Assembly (NCBI RefSeq): GCF_000317105.1
Contig: NC_019693.1
Location: 4,527,227 to 4,591,226 of the forward strand
Direction: 5' to 3'
From: Oscillatoria acuminata PCC 6304
GTDB lineage: Bacteria > Cyanobacteriota > Cyanobacteriia > Cyanobacteriales > Laspinemataceae
Length of the DNA stretch: 64,000 nt
The position numbers and the translations under genes were made by a program. Shown piece after piece: positions 55,826 to 64,000 of this stretch (positions within the stretch are counted from its first letter, which is position 1; each line of letters starts with the position of its first letter). Below the pieces are notes generated by a model that was not told the DNA's origin, ran no database searches, and saw only the letters and a list, made by a program, of their open reading frames with translations.

Positions 55826-57439
55826 TTAGTCTTTCTCCGGTTGGAGGGATTTCAGGAGAATCTGGACATTTTCACGACTATAGCCCACTTCTAGGGTCGG
55901 TTCTCCTTGCAAGAGGGTGTCAATTTGGGTTAAATAATCCAGGATCCGACTTTCACTTCTAATCGTGCGTCGGAGGCGATCGCCTAGGGGTGTGATAATA
56001 TGATAAAGTTGTTCTTGTTGAATCTGGGGTTCCGCCTGGGGTTGCACGAGAGCATGGCTGCGGAATAGCAAAAATTTCTCTGGCTTTTTGGTGTTAAACA
56101 CCTCCTGTAATTCCTCAAAAATTTGACTCATCAAAGCGGTGTTTACATATTCCAACAAAACCGGCTGAAGGGAGAACACCGCCCGGTCAGGATCGGCTAT
56201 TCTTTCCAGCAGCGATCGCCGTCCTAAAGAAGCCACTGCTTCTAATAATTCTTGTAACGGCACCGGCAACAACAGAGTCTGACGCAGATGCTCCAAGCAT
56301 AGAGGTTGACGCTCGATCGCCAGCCAATAGAGAATTTCTTTTTCTAATCCCGACAAGCGATCGCACTGTTGGGCAAGCAACTCACCGATTTCCCCAAACA
56401 CTAACGTGCCCTGTTTCAGAAAGGCTGCAACTTGGCCCCCAAATAATTCTTGAATCGTCCGGGCTGCAATTTTCAGTTCTAAAGGATTGCCTCGATATAA
56501 ATCAAATAAATTAGCCCAGGCAGGTTCGGCAATCAATCCTTTATCTTTTAAAATTTGAGTAGATGCCTCTGCATTTAACCCCAGCAATTGGAGAGAGCGA
56601 ACGGGTAAATAATCCCCTTCTTGTAAACTGATTTCCTTGGGATTTTCCCAACTGGTCATCAGCACACAGCTCTTGTGGGGTTGGCAGGAAAGCTGTTTAA
56701 AAAAGTCTCCATACTCTTTATAACCCTCCCGATATTGTCCCGAAAGTTCACCCCCTTGTAAAAGGGTTTCCACACCATCCAGGATTAATAAACAGCGATG
56801 ATGGCGACAATAGTCCAGGAATAGGGAGATTTTGTCATGGAGTTCCAGAATGGAATAAACGCCCTGATGAGGGTAGATTAATTTGAGTAGAGTATCCAGC
56901 AGGTCCGTCAGCGGTGGACCCTGGCGCAAATTTCGCCAGAACACCGTATCAAATTGATCTTGAAGTTGGTGAGCTAGTTTAACAGACAGAGCCGTTTTAC
57001 CTATCCCTGCCATCCCCAAAATGGACACCACTCGGCACTCTTGCTCTAAAATCCACTGTTCCAGGGTGGATAGTTCGAGATCTCGCCCATAAAAAATCGA
57101 ACTATCCGGTGCCTCGCCCCAATCATAGATGGATTTAACACCAGAGGCGGACCCATTCTGGTGTCCGTTACTGTTCAAGGTTATCCCGGTCTGATGGTCC
57201 TGATACGCGCTGACGAGAATCTGTTGTAACTTGGCCATTTTACCGGGTCCAGCGCCCCCGATTTTAAATTTTTTGTACACTTCACCGAGTCGTTTGCGGA
57301 CCGCTTCGGGTCGAATGCCCAGGTTAGTTGCGATCGCGGCGATCGATTCACCATGCAGCGCATAAGATAATACCTGAATTTCCGACTCCGACACGCCCCG
57401 TTCGACTGTTACCACTTTTAAAAAGTCTTGCGGAATCAC
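55826..57439 (-). CDS. HTH-NB-ARC ATPase protein lacking a sensor repeat domain
   Basis: A 537-residue STAND-class protein. An N-terminal helix-turn-helix domain (about 1-80, with EVYKKFKIGGAGPGKMAKLQQILVS) precedes the NB-ARC NTPase. That domain has YGRDLELSTLEQWIL, Walker A LGMAGIGKTALSV and Walker B CLLILDGVETLL. Related cyanobacterial proteins continue from the GYxxxN-LL segment into WD40 or pentapeptide repeats. This one ends right there (VGYSRENVQILLKSLQPEKD), so the usual ligand-sensing half is missing. Start is uncertain: a GTG at 57439 with an AAGGGTGAGAG site is preferred over a TTG at 57493. It is a standalone or truncated regulator, or a degraded paralogue. Confidence 0.82.
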   Translation of the reverse strand: MIPQDFLKVVTVERGVSESEIQVLSYALHGESIAAIATNLGIRPEAVRKRLGEVYKKFKIGGAGPGKMAKLQQILVSAYQDHQTGITLNSNGHQNGSASGVKSIYDWGEAPDSSIFYGRDLELSTLEQWILEQECRVVSILGMAGIGKTALSVKLAHQLQDQFDTVFWRNLRQGPPLTDLLDTLLKLIYPHQGVYSILELHDKISLFLDYCRHHRCLLILDGVETLLQGGELSGQYREGYKEYGDFFKQLSCQPHKSCVLMTSWENPKEISLQEGDYLPVRSLQLLGLNAEASTQILKDKGLIAEPAWANLFDLYRGNPLELKIAARTIQELFGGQVAAFLKQGTLVFGEIGELLAQQCDRLSGLEKEILYWLAIERQPLCLEHLRQTLLLPVPLQELLEAVASLGRRSLLERIADPDRAVFSLQPVLLEYVNTALMSQIFEELQEVFNTKKPEKFLLFRSHALVQPQAEPQIQQEQLYHIITPLGDRLRRTIRSESRILDYLTQIDTLLQGEPTLEVGYSRENVQILLKSLQPEKD

Positions 57440-57729
57440 GGCAGTTCTCTCACCCTTATGTAACGACGACTGTTGCCTTGGTCTTAGATGCAATTAAGTG
57501 AGCTTTTGTTCACTGCCAATTTTATCTCGCTTCAGTGAGGAAACAAGCGAATTGTGAAGAATTTCCCTCACTAAAAGGAGTTTGTGGGCAGGGACCTCAG
57601 ACTTTGCAGCCGTCCAGAGTGGGTTAAGTCGGGATTCAGTCGGGGTTAATTCAAGGTTAAGTCGGGGTCCAGGGTTCCCAGGGGTAGACAATTTGGGGTC
57701 CCCATCACCCAGCGGCGATCGCCACATCA

Positions 57730-58815
57730 TCAGGCAAACCCCACCACCACCTCTTCATAGAGATAAGAGCGTTCCATCCCTAGTAATCTAGCGCTCCATT
57801 CCCGATCCACCTGCAACGACTGGCCCATCAGCGCCCCTAAATCATAATTGCCCTTAAGTCGGCGTCCGATTAAAGCCCCACCGGGATTTAAGTGTTGCGT
57901 AATCTTGGCGATCGTCCCCTCTAACTCCCCAGGGGCCATCCCATCCCCGAAATTTGACATAGAAATCAGGTCAAATCCCCCCGCTTGACCGAGTTCCACA
58001 ACTTTTTCTAAAAACTGACCGCTATGCAGTTTGAGGCGATCTGTGCCCAGGGCCAAAATCGTCCCTTGGGCAAAACCTTGTAAATAAACCGGGACCCCTT
58101 TTACCCCCTCCGCGTAAGAGTTGGCAAACAGTTGGGTCATAAAATAATTTTCTTTGGGAGGCATCTTGTTAAGGGCCACCGCCAACCTCTGAGCAAAATA
58201 CTCACCAAATGAAAGTCCCTGCCACCCCTTCACCGGAATTTCTCCAAAAATATTCACCAGTTCCTCGGGGGTAAAAATAGACTCAACCCAATCTTGCCAC
58301 CCGGGATGAGCAAGACTCTGTGCAGGATCGTGAAGCGGATCCAACCCCAAAGCGGAAAATTGGGCCGATAACTGAGTCGTCAGGGTCTCAAATCGGCCCA
58401 CGTGATTGATTCCCTGAGCAATCTGTTCGAGTCGCGCATCCCAAAACGATAACGTTGCTTCGGGAAGATAGGGCCGCAATTCTTTGTAGAGGTCCAGTCG
58501 TTCCCGACTGCTCGTCGTGCGATCGGCCCCAATCAGCGCCATCTGGTCAAATAACGGTAAATGCAACAATGCCTGACGGCGTAACTCCACTAAATGCAAT
58601 TGCGCCGGATTGCTATCCACCGCTTCAATTTGTCCCACCATCGGCGATGCTAACAAACTCAACGCCGTGCATCCGCCAGAGGCGACCACTAAAACTCGTA
58701 ATAAATTTTCCTGGCATTCTCCCAATCTTTCCGCAACAGAGAGTTCGATGCGAGGATCTTCGGGAACCTGAGAAAAACTGATTTCAGAGGCAGTGGAATT
58801 TTCTAAGCGATGCAT
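57730..58815 (-). CDS. DUF3419 family protein (BtaA-like aminocarboxypropyl transferase)
   Basis: A 361-residue protein of the DUF3419 family, which includes BtaA. BtaA transfers the 3-amino-3-carboxypropyl group of SAM to diacylglycerol in betaine-lipid synthesis. SAM-binding features are VLVVASGGCTALSLLA followed by IEAVDSNPAQLHLVELRRQALL (motif I and acidic strand II). FDLISMSNFGDGM and HLNPGGALIGRRL are later blocks. No BtaB-type N-methyltransferase lies nearby, so betaine-lipid synthesis is not established. It lies upstream of the NB-ARC gene in the same orientation, with about 240-290 nt between them. Confidence 0.85.
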   Translation of the reverse strand: MHRLENSTASEISFSQVPEDPRIELSVAERLGECQENLLRVLVVASGGCTALSLLASPMVGQIEAVDSNPAQLHLVELRRQALLHLPLFDQMALIGADRTTSSRERLDLYKELRPYLPEATLSFWDARLEQIAQGINHVGRFETLTTQLSAQFSALGLDPLHDPAQSLAHPGWQDWVESIFTPEELVNIFGEIPVKGWQGLSFGEYFAQRLAVALNKMPPKENYFMTQLFANSYAEGVKGVPVYLQGFAQGTILALGTDRLKLHSGQFLEKVVELGQAGGFDLISMSNFGDGMAPGELEGTIAKITQHLNPGGALIGRRLKGNYDLGALMGQSLQVDREWSARLLGMERSYLYEEVVVGFA

Positions 58816-59163
58816 GAGGGCTAAAATCCTAGACGATCAAGAATCACTTTATTATTATTCCATTCCCTGGCATCTACCGCACCGTTTGTGACAGTTTGAC
58901 AAGTGACTGACCCGGGGATTCTCCCCCCTTAATTTATTCTCTATCCAGAGATAGATCCCAAACCGGCCAACCGCAATAATATCAAGGACCGGCCTTGATA
59001 TTTACCTCGCAAGCCAGAATTTAACGGCACAAACCCATCTCCGGGTAAAAAAACTATTCATGAACTGCCCTCTCTAAAAAATTAGGGGAAGAACCGAATT
59101 TGATAGTCCCGAAATGAGTCGTTCCCTGGCTTTCCCCTGAAACCGAATTGCGTTTATGCGCTC
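58816..59163. other. intergenic region with a perfect hairpin
   Basis: 348 bp without a gene between cimA and the DUF3419 gene. The main structure is AATATCAAGG / CCTTGATATT (58978-59002), a perfect 10-bp stem with a 5-nt loop. It has no U-run on the cimA transcript side. Confidence 0.45.
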
Positions 59164-60786
59164 CTAAGAAAGGGTTACCACTTCCTTGCCTTGGGTTTGC
59201 AGAATTAAACCATATTCCAATCCTTCCACCACCGCTTGATAGGAGGCTTCAATAATATTTGTAGAAACCCCCACCGTTGTCCAGCGTTGCTGACCATTGC
59301 TCGATTCCACTAAAACCCGAGTTTTGGCCGAGGTTCCGGCCCCGCCATCCAGAATCCTCACCTTATAATCCGTGAGTTGGAAGTCAGCTAAGGCTGGATA
59401 AAAATTAACTAAAGCCTTCCGTAAAGCTGCATCTAAGGCCGAAACTGGACCATTACCTTCCGCTGCTTCTAAAATATTTTTGCCATTGACCGCAACCTTA
59501 ACCGTTGCCAGAACATTGGTCATGCCTTCGAGTTGTTCGCAATGGACGTGAAAGCCTTTAATTTCAAAAAACGTCTGGCGATCGCCTACTGCTTCATGCA
59601 TTAACAATTCAAAACTCGCTTCCGCCGCCTCAAATTGATAGCCCTGATTTTCCAACTCCTTCAATTTCTCCAAAATCTGCCGACATTTGGGATCTTTTTT
59701 ATTCAGGTCAATCCCAAAAGTCGCCGCCTTTGCCAAAATATTACTCATTCCGGCTTGGTCCGAAACCACAATCCGCCGCTTATTGCCGATTAATTCGGGT
59801 TGTAAATGTTCATAAGTCAAAGGATTGCGCTGAACCGCCGAAACGTGAATTCCCCCCTTATGAGCAAAGGCTGAAAGACCTACAAAAGCGGCATGATCAT
59901 CTGGGGCAAGATTAGCAACTTCACTGATATAGCGACTGGTTTCTGTGAGTTTCACCAAGTGACTCGGGTCGATGCAATCATAGCCCAGTTTAAGCTGGAG
60001 ATTGGGAATTAAAGAGCAAAGGTTGGCATTCCCGCAACGTTCACCATAGCCATTAATCGTACCTTGAACCATCCGCACTCCTTCCAGAACCGCAGTTAAA
60101 GCGTTAGCAACCGCCGTTTCAGCATCATTGTGGGTGTGGATCCCAAAATTGATAGGGATATCGGTATTTTGGCGGAGGGTTTGAATCACGGTGCTGGTGA
60201 TTTGGCTGATTTCATGGGGTAGAGTGCCGCCATTGGTGTCACAGAAAACAATCCATTCCGCACCGGCGGCGATCGCTGTTTCTAGGGTCTTCAGCGCATA
60301 GGTGGGATTATGTTTGTAGCCATCAAACCAATGTTCGGCATCATAAATCACCTGTCGTCCCTGACTCCGCAAAAACTCGATAGTATCGCGGATCATCTCC
60401 AGGTTTTCTTCCAGGGTCGTATTGAGTCCTTCAATCACATGAAGATCCCAGGATTTGCCAAAAATTGTCACCCAGCGGGTCCCTGCGGAGAGAATCGGCT
60501 GTAACATGGGGTCCTCTGCCGCAGTTTTTCCCGGACGACGGGTGGAACAAAAGGCGACAGCTTGGGCATTTTGCAGGGGTTCTTCTTGGAGTCTCCAGAA
60601 AAACTGCACATCCTTGGGATTGGCCCCAGGCCATCCGCCTTCAATAAAAGGAACCCCCAGACGATCGAGGCGGTGAGCAATTCGCAATTTATCCTCAATA
60701 GACAGAGACATCCCCTCGCGCTGGGAGCCATCTCTTAACGTGGTGTCGTAGATCCAAATCCGGTTGGTGGTGCTATCTGTATTCAT
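59164..60786 (-). CDS. cimA: citramalate synthase
   Basis: A 540-residue enzyme of the isopropylmalate-synthase superfamily. It condenses pyruvate and acetyl-CoA to citramalate, a route to 2-oxobutanoate and isoleucine that bypasses threonine. WIYDTTLRDGSQREGMSLS near the N-terminus and the metal-binding HTHND motif are visible, with GINGYGERCGNANL also present. FIEGGWPGANPKD separates it from LeuA. The C-terminal regulatory LeuA dimer domain follows (ADFQLTDYKVRILDGGAGTSAKTRV). The ATG at 60786 is preferred over 60798, because the latter lies inside a heptamer repeat tract. A strict homocitrate synthase function is less likely. Confidence 0.92.
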   Translation of the reverse strand: MNTDSTTNRIWIYDTTLRDGSQREGMSLSIEDKLRIAHRLDRLGVPFIEGGWPGANPKDVQFFWRLQEEPLQNAQAVAFCSTRRPGKTAAEDPMLQPILSAGTRWVTIFGKSWDLHVIEGLNTTLEENLEMIRDTIEFLRSQGRQVIYDAEHWFDGYKHNPTYALKTLETAIAAGAEWIVFCDTNGGTLPHEISQITSTVIQTLRQNTDIPINFGIHTHNDAETAVANALTAVLEGVRMVQGTINGYGERCGNANLCSLIPNLQLKLGYDCIDPSHLVKLTETSRYISEVANLAPDDHAAFVGLSAFAHKGGIHVSAVQRNPLTYEHLQPELIGNKRRIVVSDQAGMSNILAKAATFGIDLNKKDPKCRQILEKLKELENQGYQFEAAEASFELLMHEAVGDRQTFFEIKGFHVHCEQLEGMTNVLATVKVAVNGKNILEAAEGNGPVSALDAALRKALVNFYPALADFQLTDYKVRILDGGAGTSAKTRVLVESSNGQQRWTTVGVSTNIIEASYQAVVEGLEYGLILQTQGKEVVTLS

Positions 60787-60789
60787 AGT

Positions 60790-60823
60790 TTTGGTCATTG
60801 GTCATTTGTCATTTGTCATTGGA
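60790..60823. repeat. heptamer repeat tract (STRR-like) at the cimA start
   Basis: Tandem GGTCATT and TGTCATT units cover the region immediately upstream of cimA. They include the alternative ATG at 60798. The same unit type is found at 1497-1583. Confidence 0.7.
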
Positions 60824-60828
60824 CAGGG

Positions 60829-61258
60829 GAGGTGGGGAGGATGGGGAGGATGGGGGAGAGTACGTTTTTTACGCTTCACTCCATCTCCGGTCCCCTCCCC
60901 TTAGCAAGGGGAGGGTTAGGGTGGGGTTCTTCTTGGGCGATCGCCACATAACGCACTCTTTACGGCGTTTCTTGTAGGGGCGCAATGCTTGCGCCCCTGG
61001 GGCCTGCGCATTGCGCCCCTACAAATCAATACACCTTGACAGGGCTACGGCTTAAGCACCTGTATGGAGGCTGGTCCAACCTCTTTCCTCGTGACGTGCT
61101 TAAGGACGTCACCGCCAATACCCCACCCTAACCCGGACCTTGCTAAGGGGAGGGGACCGGAGATGGAGTGAGGCGTAAAAAACGTACTCTTGTAAGCCCC
61201 CATCTCGATGGCGGTCCTCCCCATCTCGATGGCGGTCTCCCCCATCCTCCCCATCTCC
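60829..61258. repeat. nested long inverted repeat upstream of the ferredoxin gene
   Basis: Outer arms (about 60829-60857 and 61235-61258) are GA/CT-rich. Inner arms (60858-60927 and 61120-61189) are inverted copies of about 70 bp that carry the C-family repeat, differing at only a few positions. At the centre is the GTAGGGGCGCAATGC core palindrome (60974-61022), here with arms of two different subtypes. No gene is present. Confidence 0.8.
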
Positions 61259-61304
61259 ACAAAAAGTGTAAAAATAGAGAGTGAAATGCTTTGAGTGAGT
61301 TGAG

Positions 61305-61643
61305 ATGCCAAAAGTAGAAGTTGCGGGAAAGACCTTACAGTGCGATCGCGGTGCCAATCTCCGGCAGGTTTTATTAGACAATGGGATTGACCTGTACAAT
61401 GGCAAGGCCAAATTGATTAATTGTCGTGGCCTGGGTAGTTGTGGCACTTGTGCGGTGGAGATTGAAGGGGAAATCTCGGCTCCCAATTGGCGGGACCGAA
61501 CTCGGCGATCGCTCCCTCCTCATTCTCCCGCAAAAAATCTCCGATTAGCTTGTCAAACTCAAGTTTTAGGTGATGTAAAGTTGACAAAATATGACGGGTT
61601 CTGGGGACAAGGGGAAAATCCGGTCTGGACAGCAGAAGGTTAA
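61305..61643 (+). CDS. 2Fe-2S ferredoxin-like protein
   Basis: A 112-residue ferredoxin of the plant/bacterial [2Fe-2S] fold. The cluster ligands are visible as Cys40, Cys46, Cys49 (CRGLGSCGTC) and Cys83 (RLACQT). The MPKVEVAGKTLQCDRGANLRQVL segment is the usual first strand and helix. Classical PetF has the pattern C-x4-C-x2-C, whereas this has a longer first gap (C-x5-C), as in several cyanobacterial ferredoxin paralogues. It probably donates electrons in the cytosol, but the partner is unknown. It lies downstream of a large inverted repeat and about 210 nt ahead of thiO-thiG. Confidence 0.9.
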   Translation: MPKVEVAGKTLQCDRGANLRQVLLDNGIDLYNGKAKLINCRGLGSCGTCAVEIEGEISAPNWRDRTRRSLPPHSPAKNLRLACQTQVLGDVKLTKYDGFWGQGENPVWTAEG

Positions 61644-61852
61644 GGCTCGAATAGCATTGATTATTAAGAATTAATAATTCCTAGACAGTTTTTTCTTTCA
61701 GTGGTAAAGCATTCGTCTAAATTATACCCTGCTTTCTTCGGATTCATTAAAGACCACGGCCTGTCCTATTCGGGGAAAATTTAAACTAATCTTCGGGATT
61801 GCAACTTGACAAAAAGCCTATTTTTATAAAAAAAAATTACCTTAATTTTTTA

Positions 61853-63835
61853 ATGAAGACATCAAGCGACATCATTATTATTGGCGGCGGGATTATCGGT
61901 CTCTCCATTGCCTTAGACCTGAAACTACGGGGGGCATCCGTGACAGTTTGTGCGCGATCGCTACAGGAGGGAGCAACTTACGCAGCAGCCGGAATGTTGG
62001 CCCCGCAAGCGGAGGCGATTCCCCCAGGACCGATGCTGGATTTGTGCTTGCGATCGCGATCGCTCTATCCAGACTGGATTAGCAAAATAGAAGACCTCAG
62101 CGGCGTTTCTACCGGCTATTGGCCCGGTGGGATCCTCGCCCCGGTTTATGAAACCACCTCACCGGGGACCCCTAAACCTCTGGATTCAGGATTTCCCGCG
62201 ACTTGGGTTGACAAATGTCACCTGGATCTGTACCAACCGGGTTTAGGTGAGGCAGTCGTTGGCGGGTGGTGGTATCCCGAAGATGGACAAGTGGATAATC
62301 GCGCCCTTGCCAATGCTTTATTAATTGCTGCGCGAGAATTAGGAATTGAGATTCGCGAGGGGGTGATCCTTGAAGGGATTATCCAGCGACAACAGCAGGC
62401 AGTCGCCTTGCGGACAAACCAGGGAGAATTACACGCATCCCATTATGTCCTGGCAACGGGGGCCTGGAGTCATCAACTCCTGCCGATTCCGGTTCATCCC
62501 AAAAAAGGGCAGATGCTTTCAGTGCAAGCCCCAGTGAGTTCCTCGGTGCAGCCGCCTCTAACGCGAGTATTATTTGGACCGGAAACTTACATCGTTCCGC
62601 GACGGGATGGCCGGATTATCATCGGTGCCACCAGTGAGGATGTGGGGTTTACTCCGGGTAACACCCCGGCAGGAATCAAAATCTTGTTAGAACGGGCGAT
62701 GCGACTCTATCCGGTCCTGGCGGATTATCCGATTAGTGAATGTTGGTGGGGATATCGACCCGCGACCCCGGATGAATGGCCGGTTCTGGGTCCAAGTGCG
62801 ATCGCCAATTTAACCTTAGCCACGGGTCACTATCGCAACGGGATTTTACTGGCACCGATTACTGCTTCTCTGATTGCGGATTGGATTCTCCAGGAAAATA
62901 CTGATCCCCTGTTGCCATACTTTAGTAGTCAGCGATTTTTTACCTCATCTCCTCAACCTAACCCATCTACCATGAGTAATTCTCTCACCTACGCCACCGC
63001 CAAACCTTCTGTTCCGTCTGCCGAATCTTTGTTAGAGGATTTAGATCAGCCTGTAACCATTGCGGGGCGATCGTTCCAGTCTCGGTTGATGACCGGGACT
63101 GGCAGATATCGGTCAATGGAGGAAATGCAGCAAAGTATTATCGCCAGTGGTTGTGAAATCGTGACAGTGGCGGTGCGTCGGGTCCAAACCAATGCACCGG
63201 GACATCAGGGATTAGCCGAGGCGATCGACTGGAATAAAATCTGGATGTTGCCGAATACTGCCGGATGTCAAACCGCTGAGGAAGCGATTCGCGTGGCCCG
63301 ATTGGGTCGAGAGATGGCGAAACTCCTGGGCCAAGAGGATAATAATTTTGTCAAATTAGAGGTGATTCCCGACCCGAAATATTTGTTACCGGACCCGATT
63401 GGGACGTTGCAAGCGGCAGAACAATTAGTCAAAGAAGGGTTTGCCGTGTTGCCTTATATTAATGCAGACCCGATGTTAGCCAAACGGTTAGAAGAGGTCG
63501 GCTGTGCTACAGTCATGCCCTTGGGGTCCCCGATTGGGTCCGGACAGGGAATTAGTACCGCTGCGAATATTGCGATTATTATTGAGAATGCTCAAGTGCC
63601 GGTGGTGGTGGATGCCGGGATTGGAGTGCCTTCCGAGGCAGCCCTAGCGATGGAGATGGGGGCAGATTTGGTCCTGATTAATAGCGCGATCGCCCTCGCC
63701 AAAAATCCCGCAGCAATGGCAAGGGCTATGGCCCAAGGGGTAGAAGCCGGACGTCTGGCCTATTTAGCAGGTCGTATTCCCATTAAATCTGCCGCTAGTG
63801 CTAGTTCTCCCCTCACTGGCACGATCGCCCCTTGA
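61853..63835 (+). CDS. thiO-thiG: bifunctional glycine oxidase ThiO / thiazole synthase ThiG
   Basis: A 660-residue fusion of two thiamin-pathway enzymes. The first part (about 1-370) is the FAD glycine oxidase ThiO with a Rossmann motif [17 protein letters not shown] and GLY-type ATGAWS and [12 protein letters not shown] motifs. It makes dehydroglycine. The second part (about 390-660) is ThiG, a TIM barrel that makes the thiazole phosphate, with active-site Lys501 in FVKLEVIPD, and GSGQGI and [11 protein letters not shown] phosphate-binding motifs. The ThiO-ThiG fusion is known in cyanobacteria and lets the unstable imine pass directly. No TPP riboswitch motif is seen upstream. The ATG at 61853 is preferred. 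Confidence 0.95.
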   Translation: MKTSSDIIIIGGGIIGLSIALDLKLRGASVTVCARSLQEGATYAAAGMLAPQAEAIPPGPMLDLCLRSRSLYPDWISKIEDLSGVSTGYWPGGILAPVYETTSPGTPKPLDSGFPATWVDKCHLDLYQPGLGEAVVGGWWYPEDGQVDNRALANALLIAARELGIEIREGVILEGIIQRQQQAVALRTNQGELHASHYVLATGAWSHQLLPIPVHPKKGQMLSVQAPVSSSVQPPLTRVLFGPETYIVPRRDGRIIIGATSEDVGFTPGNTPAGIKILLERAMRLYPVLADYPISECWWGYRPATPDEWPVLGPSAIANLTLATGHYRNGILLAPITASLIADWILQENTDPLLPYFSSQRFFTSSPQPNPSTMSNSLTYATAKPSVPSAESLLEDLDQPVTIAGRSFQSRLMTGTGRYRSMEEMQQSIIASGCEIVTVAVRRVQTNAPGHQGLAEAIDWNKIWMLPNTAGCQTAEEAIRVARLGREMAKLLGQEDNNFVKLEVIPDPKYLLPDPIGTLQAAEQLVKEGFAVLPYINADPMLAKRLEEVGCATVMPLGSPIGSGQGISTAANIAIIIENAQVPVVVDAGIGVPSEAALAMEMGADLVLINSAIALAKNPAAMARAMAQGVEAGRLAYLAGRIPIKSAASASSPLTGTIAP

Positions 63836-63887
63836 TAGATAGAATTTCCCACCCTCTATCTGTACTGTTCCCCCAGACATAGCAATC

Positions 63888-63942
63888 GGGTTTCTAGACC
63901 TTTCTGGGTTGCAAAACCAGCAGAAATTTTGTCAAGAAACCC
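63888..63942. repeat. diverged palindromic repeat (GGGTTTCT family)
   Basis: CGGGTTTCT and, 40 nt later, AGAAACCCC are inverted arms resembling the AGAAACCGGG family at 19018-19204. A second internal inverted pair GGTT/AACC is present. Confidence 0.45.
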
Positions 63943-64000
63943 CATTGTCTTCTTCCTCTTGTACAGAGGTCCTCGGGCATCAGTCCTGGAACTGGCGAAC

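Noticed and set aside
1-64000. tRNA, rRNA, tmRNA, RNase P or SRP RNA genes
   Set aside because: No characteristic T-loop or other conserved string was found by eye in intergenic regions. A covariance-model scan would be decisive.

Overview
The window is chromosomal DNA of a filamentous cyanobacterium of the Oscillatoriales. The octamer GCGATCGC (HIP1) is scattered throughout. Cyanobacterial marker genes are present: carotenoid cis-trans isomerase, SasA, a ThiO-ThiG fusion, DUF4327, and Ser/Thr kinases with pentapeptide repeats or FHA domains. One gene (21802-22902) encodes a 366-residue BLUF-adenylyl cyclase that, from memory, looks essentially the same as OaPAC of Oscillatoria acuminata PCC 6304. 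The source is therefore probably that species or a close (Laspinema-like) relative. I saw no rRNA or tRNA gene, no CRISPR array, and no intact transposase or prophage.

Layout. 0.4-5.7 kb: HdrB-like protein, acpP-fabF and transketolase. 5.7-7.6 kb: repeats, a small WGxxGxxG-type secreted protein and a long non-coding leader. 7.6-14.6 kb: sucrose synthase and a giant RTX/Calx-beta protein. 14.7-21.5 kb: housekeeping genes (def, carotenoid isomerase, upp, YggT, aroE) and small cyanobacterial proteins. 21.8-30.5 kb: photoactivated cyclase, PEP-CTERM SGNH hydrolase, GH100 invertase, Na+/H+ antiporter and SasA, separated by dense repeat clusters. 30.8-36.2 kb: DUF2079 membrane protein, GT4 glycosyltransferase and a Cache-HAMP adenylate cyclase. 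36.2-41.8 kb: an accessory segment with an AAA ATPase + DUF4276 (TOPRIM-like) pair and a DUF4157 protein with an OmpA-like tail. 42-54.5 kb: RecQ, DUF427, SpkB-like kinase, PheT, YciI, a zinc-ribbon PP2C phosphatase with an adjacent FHA-kinase, and DUF4327. 55.8-63.8 kb: truncated HTH-NB-ARC protein, DUF3419, citramalate synthase, ferredoxin and ThiO-ThiG.

Themes. Sucrose synthase and invertase together suggest active sucrose turnover. Signalling is prominent: two class III cyclases (one blue-light gated), SasA, two Ser/Thr kinases and a PP2C phosphatase. The intergenic space holds at least five families of palindromic, MITE-like repeats, nested in one another and locally forming long inverted repeats (28804-29001 and 60829-61258). 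The most likely under-described systems are the ATPase/TOPRIM pair, the DUF4157-OmpA-like protein, and the nested palindromic repeat families.
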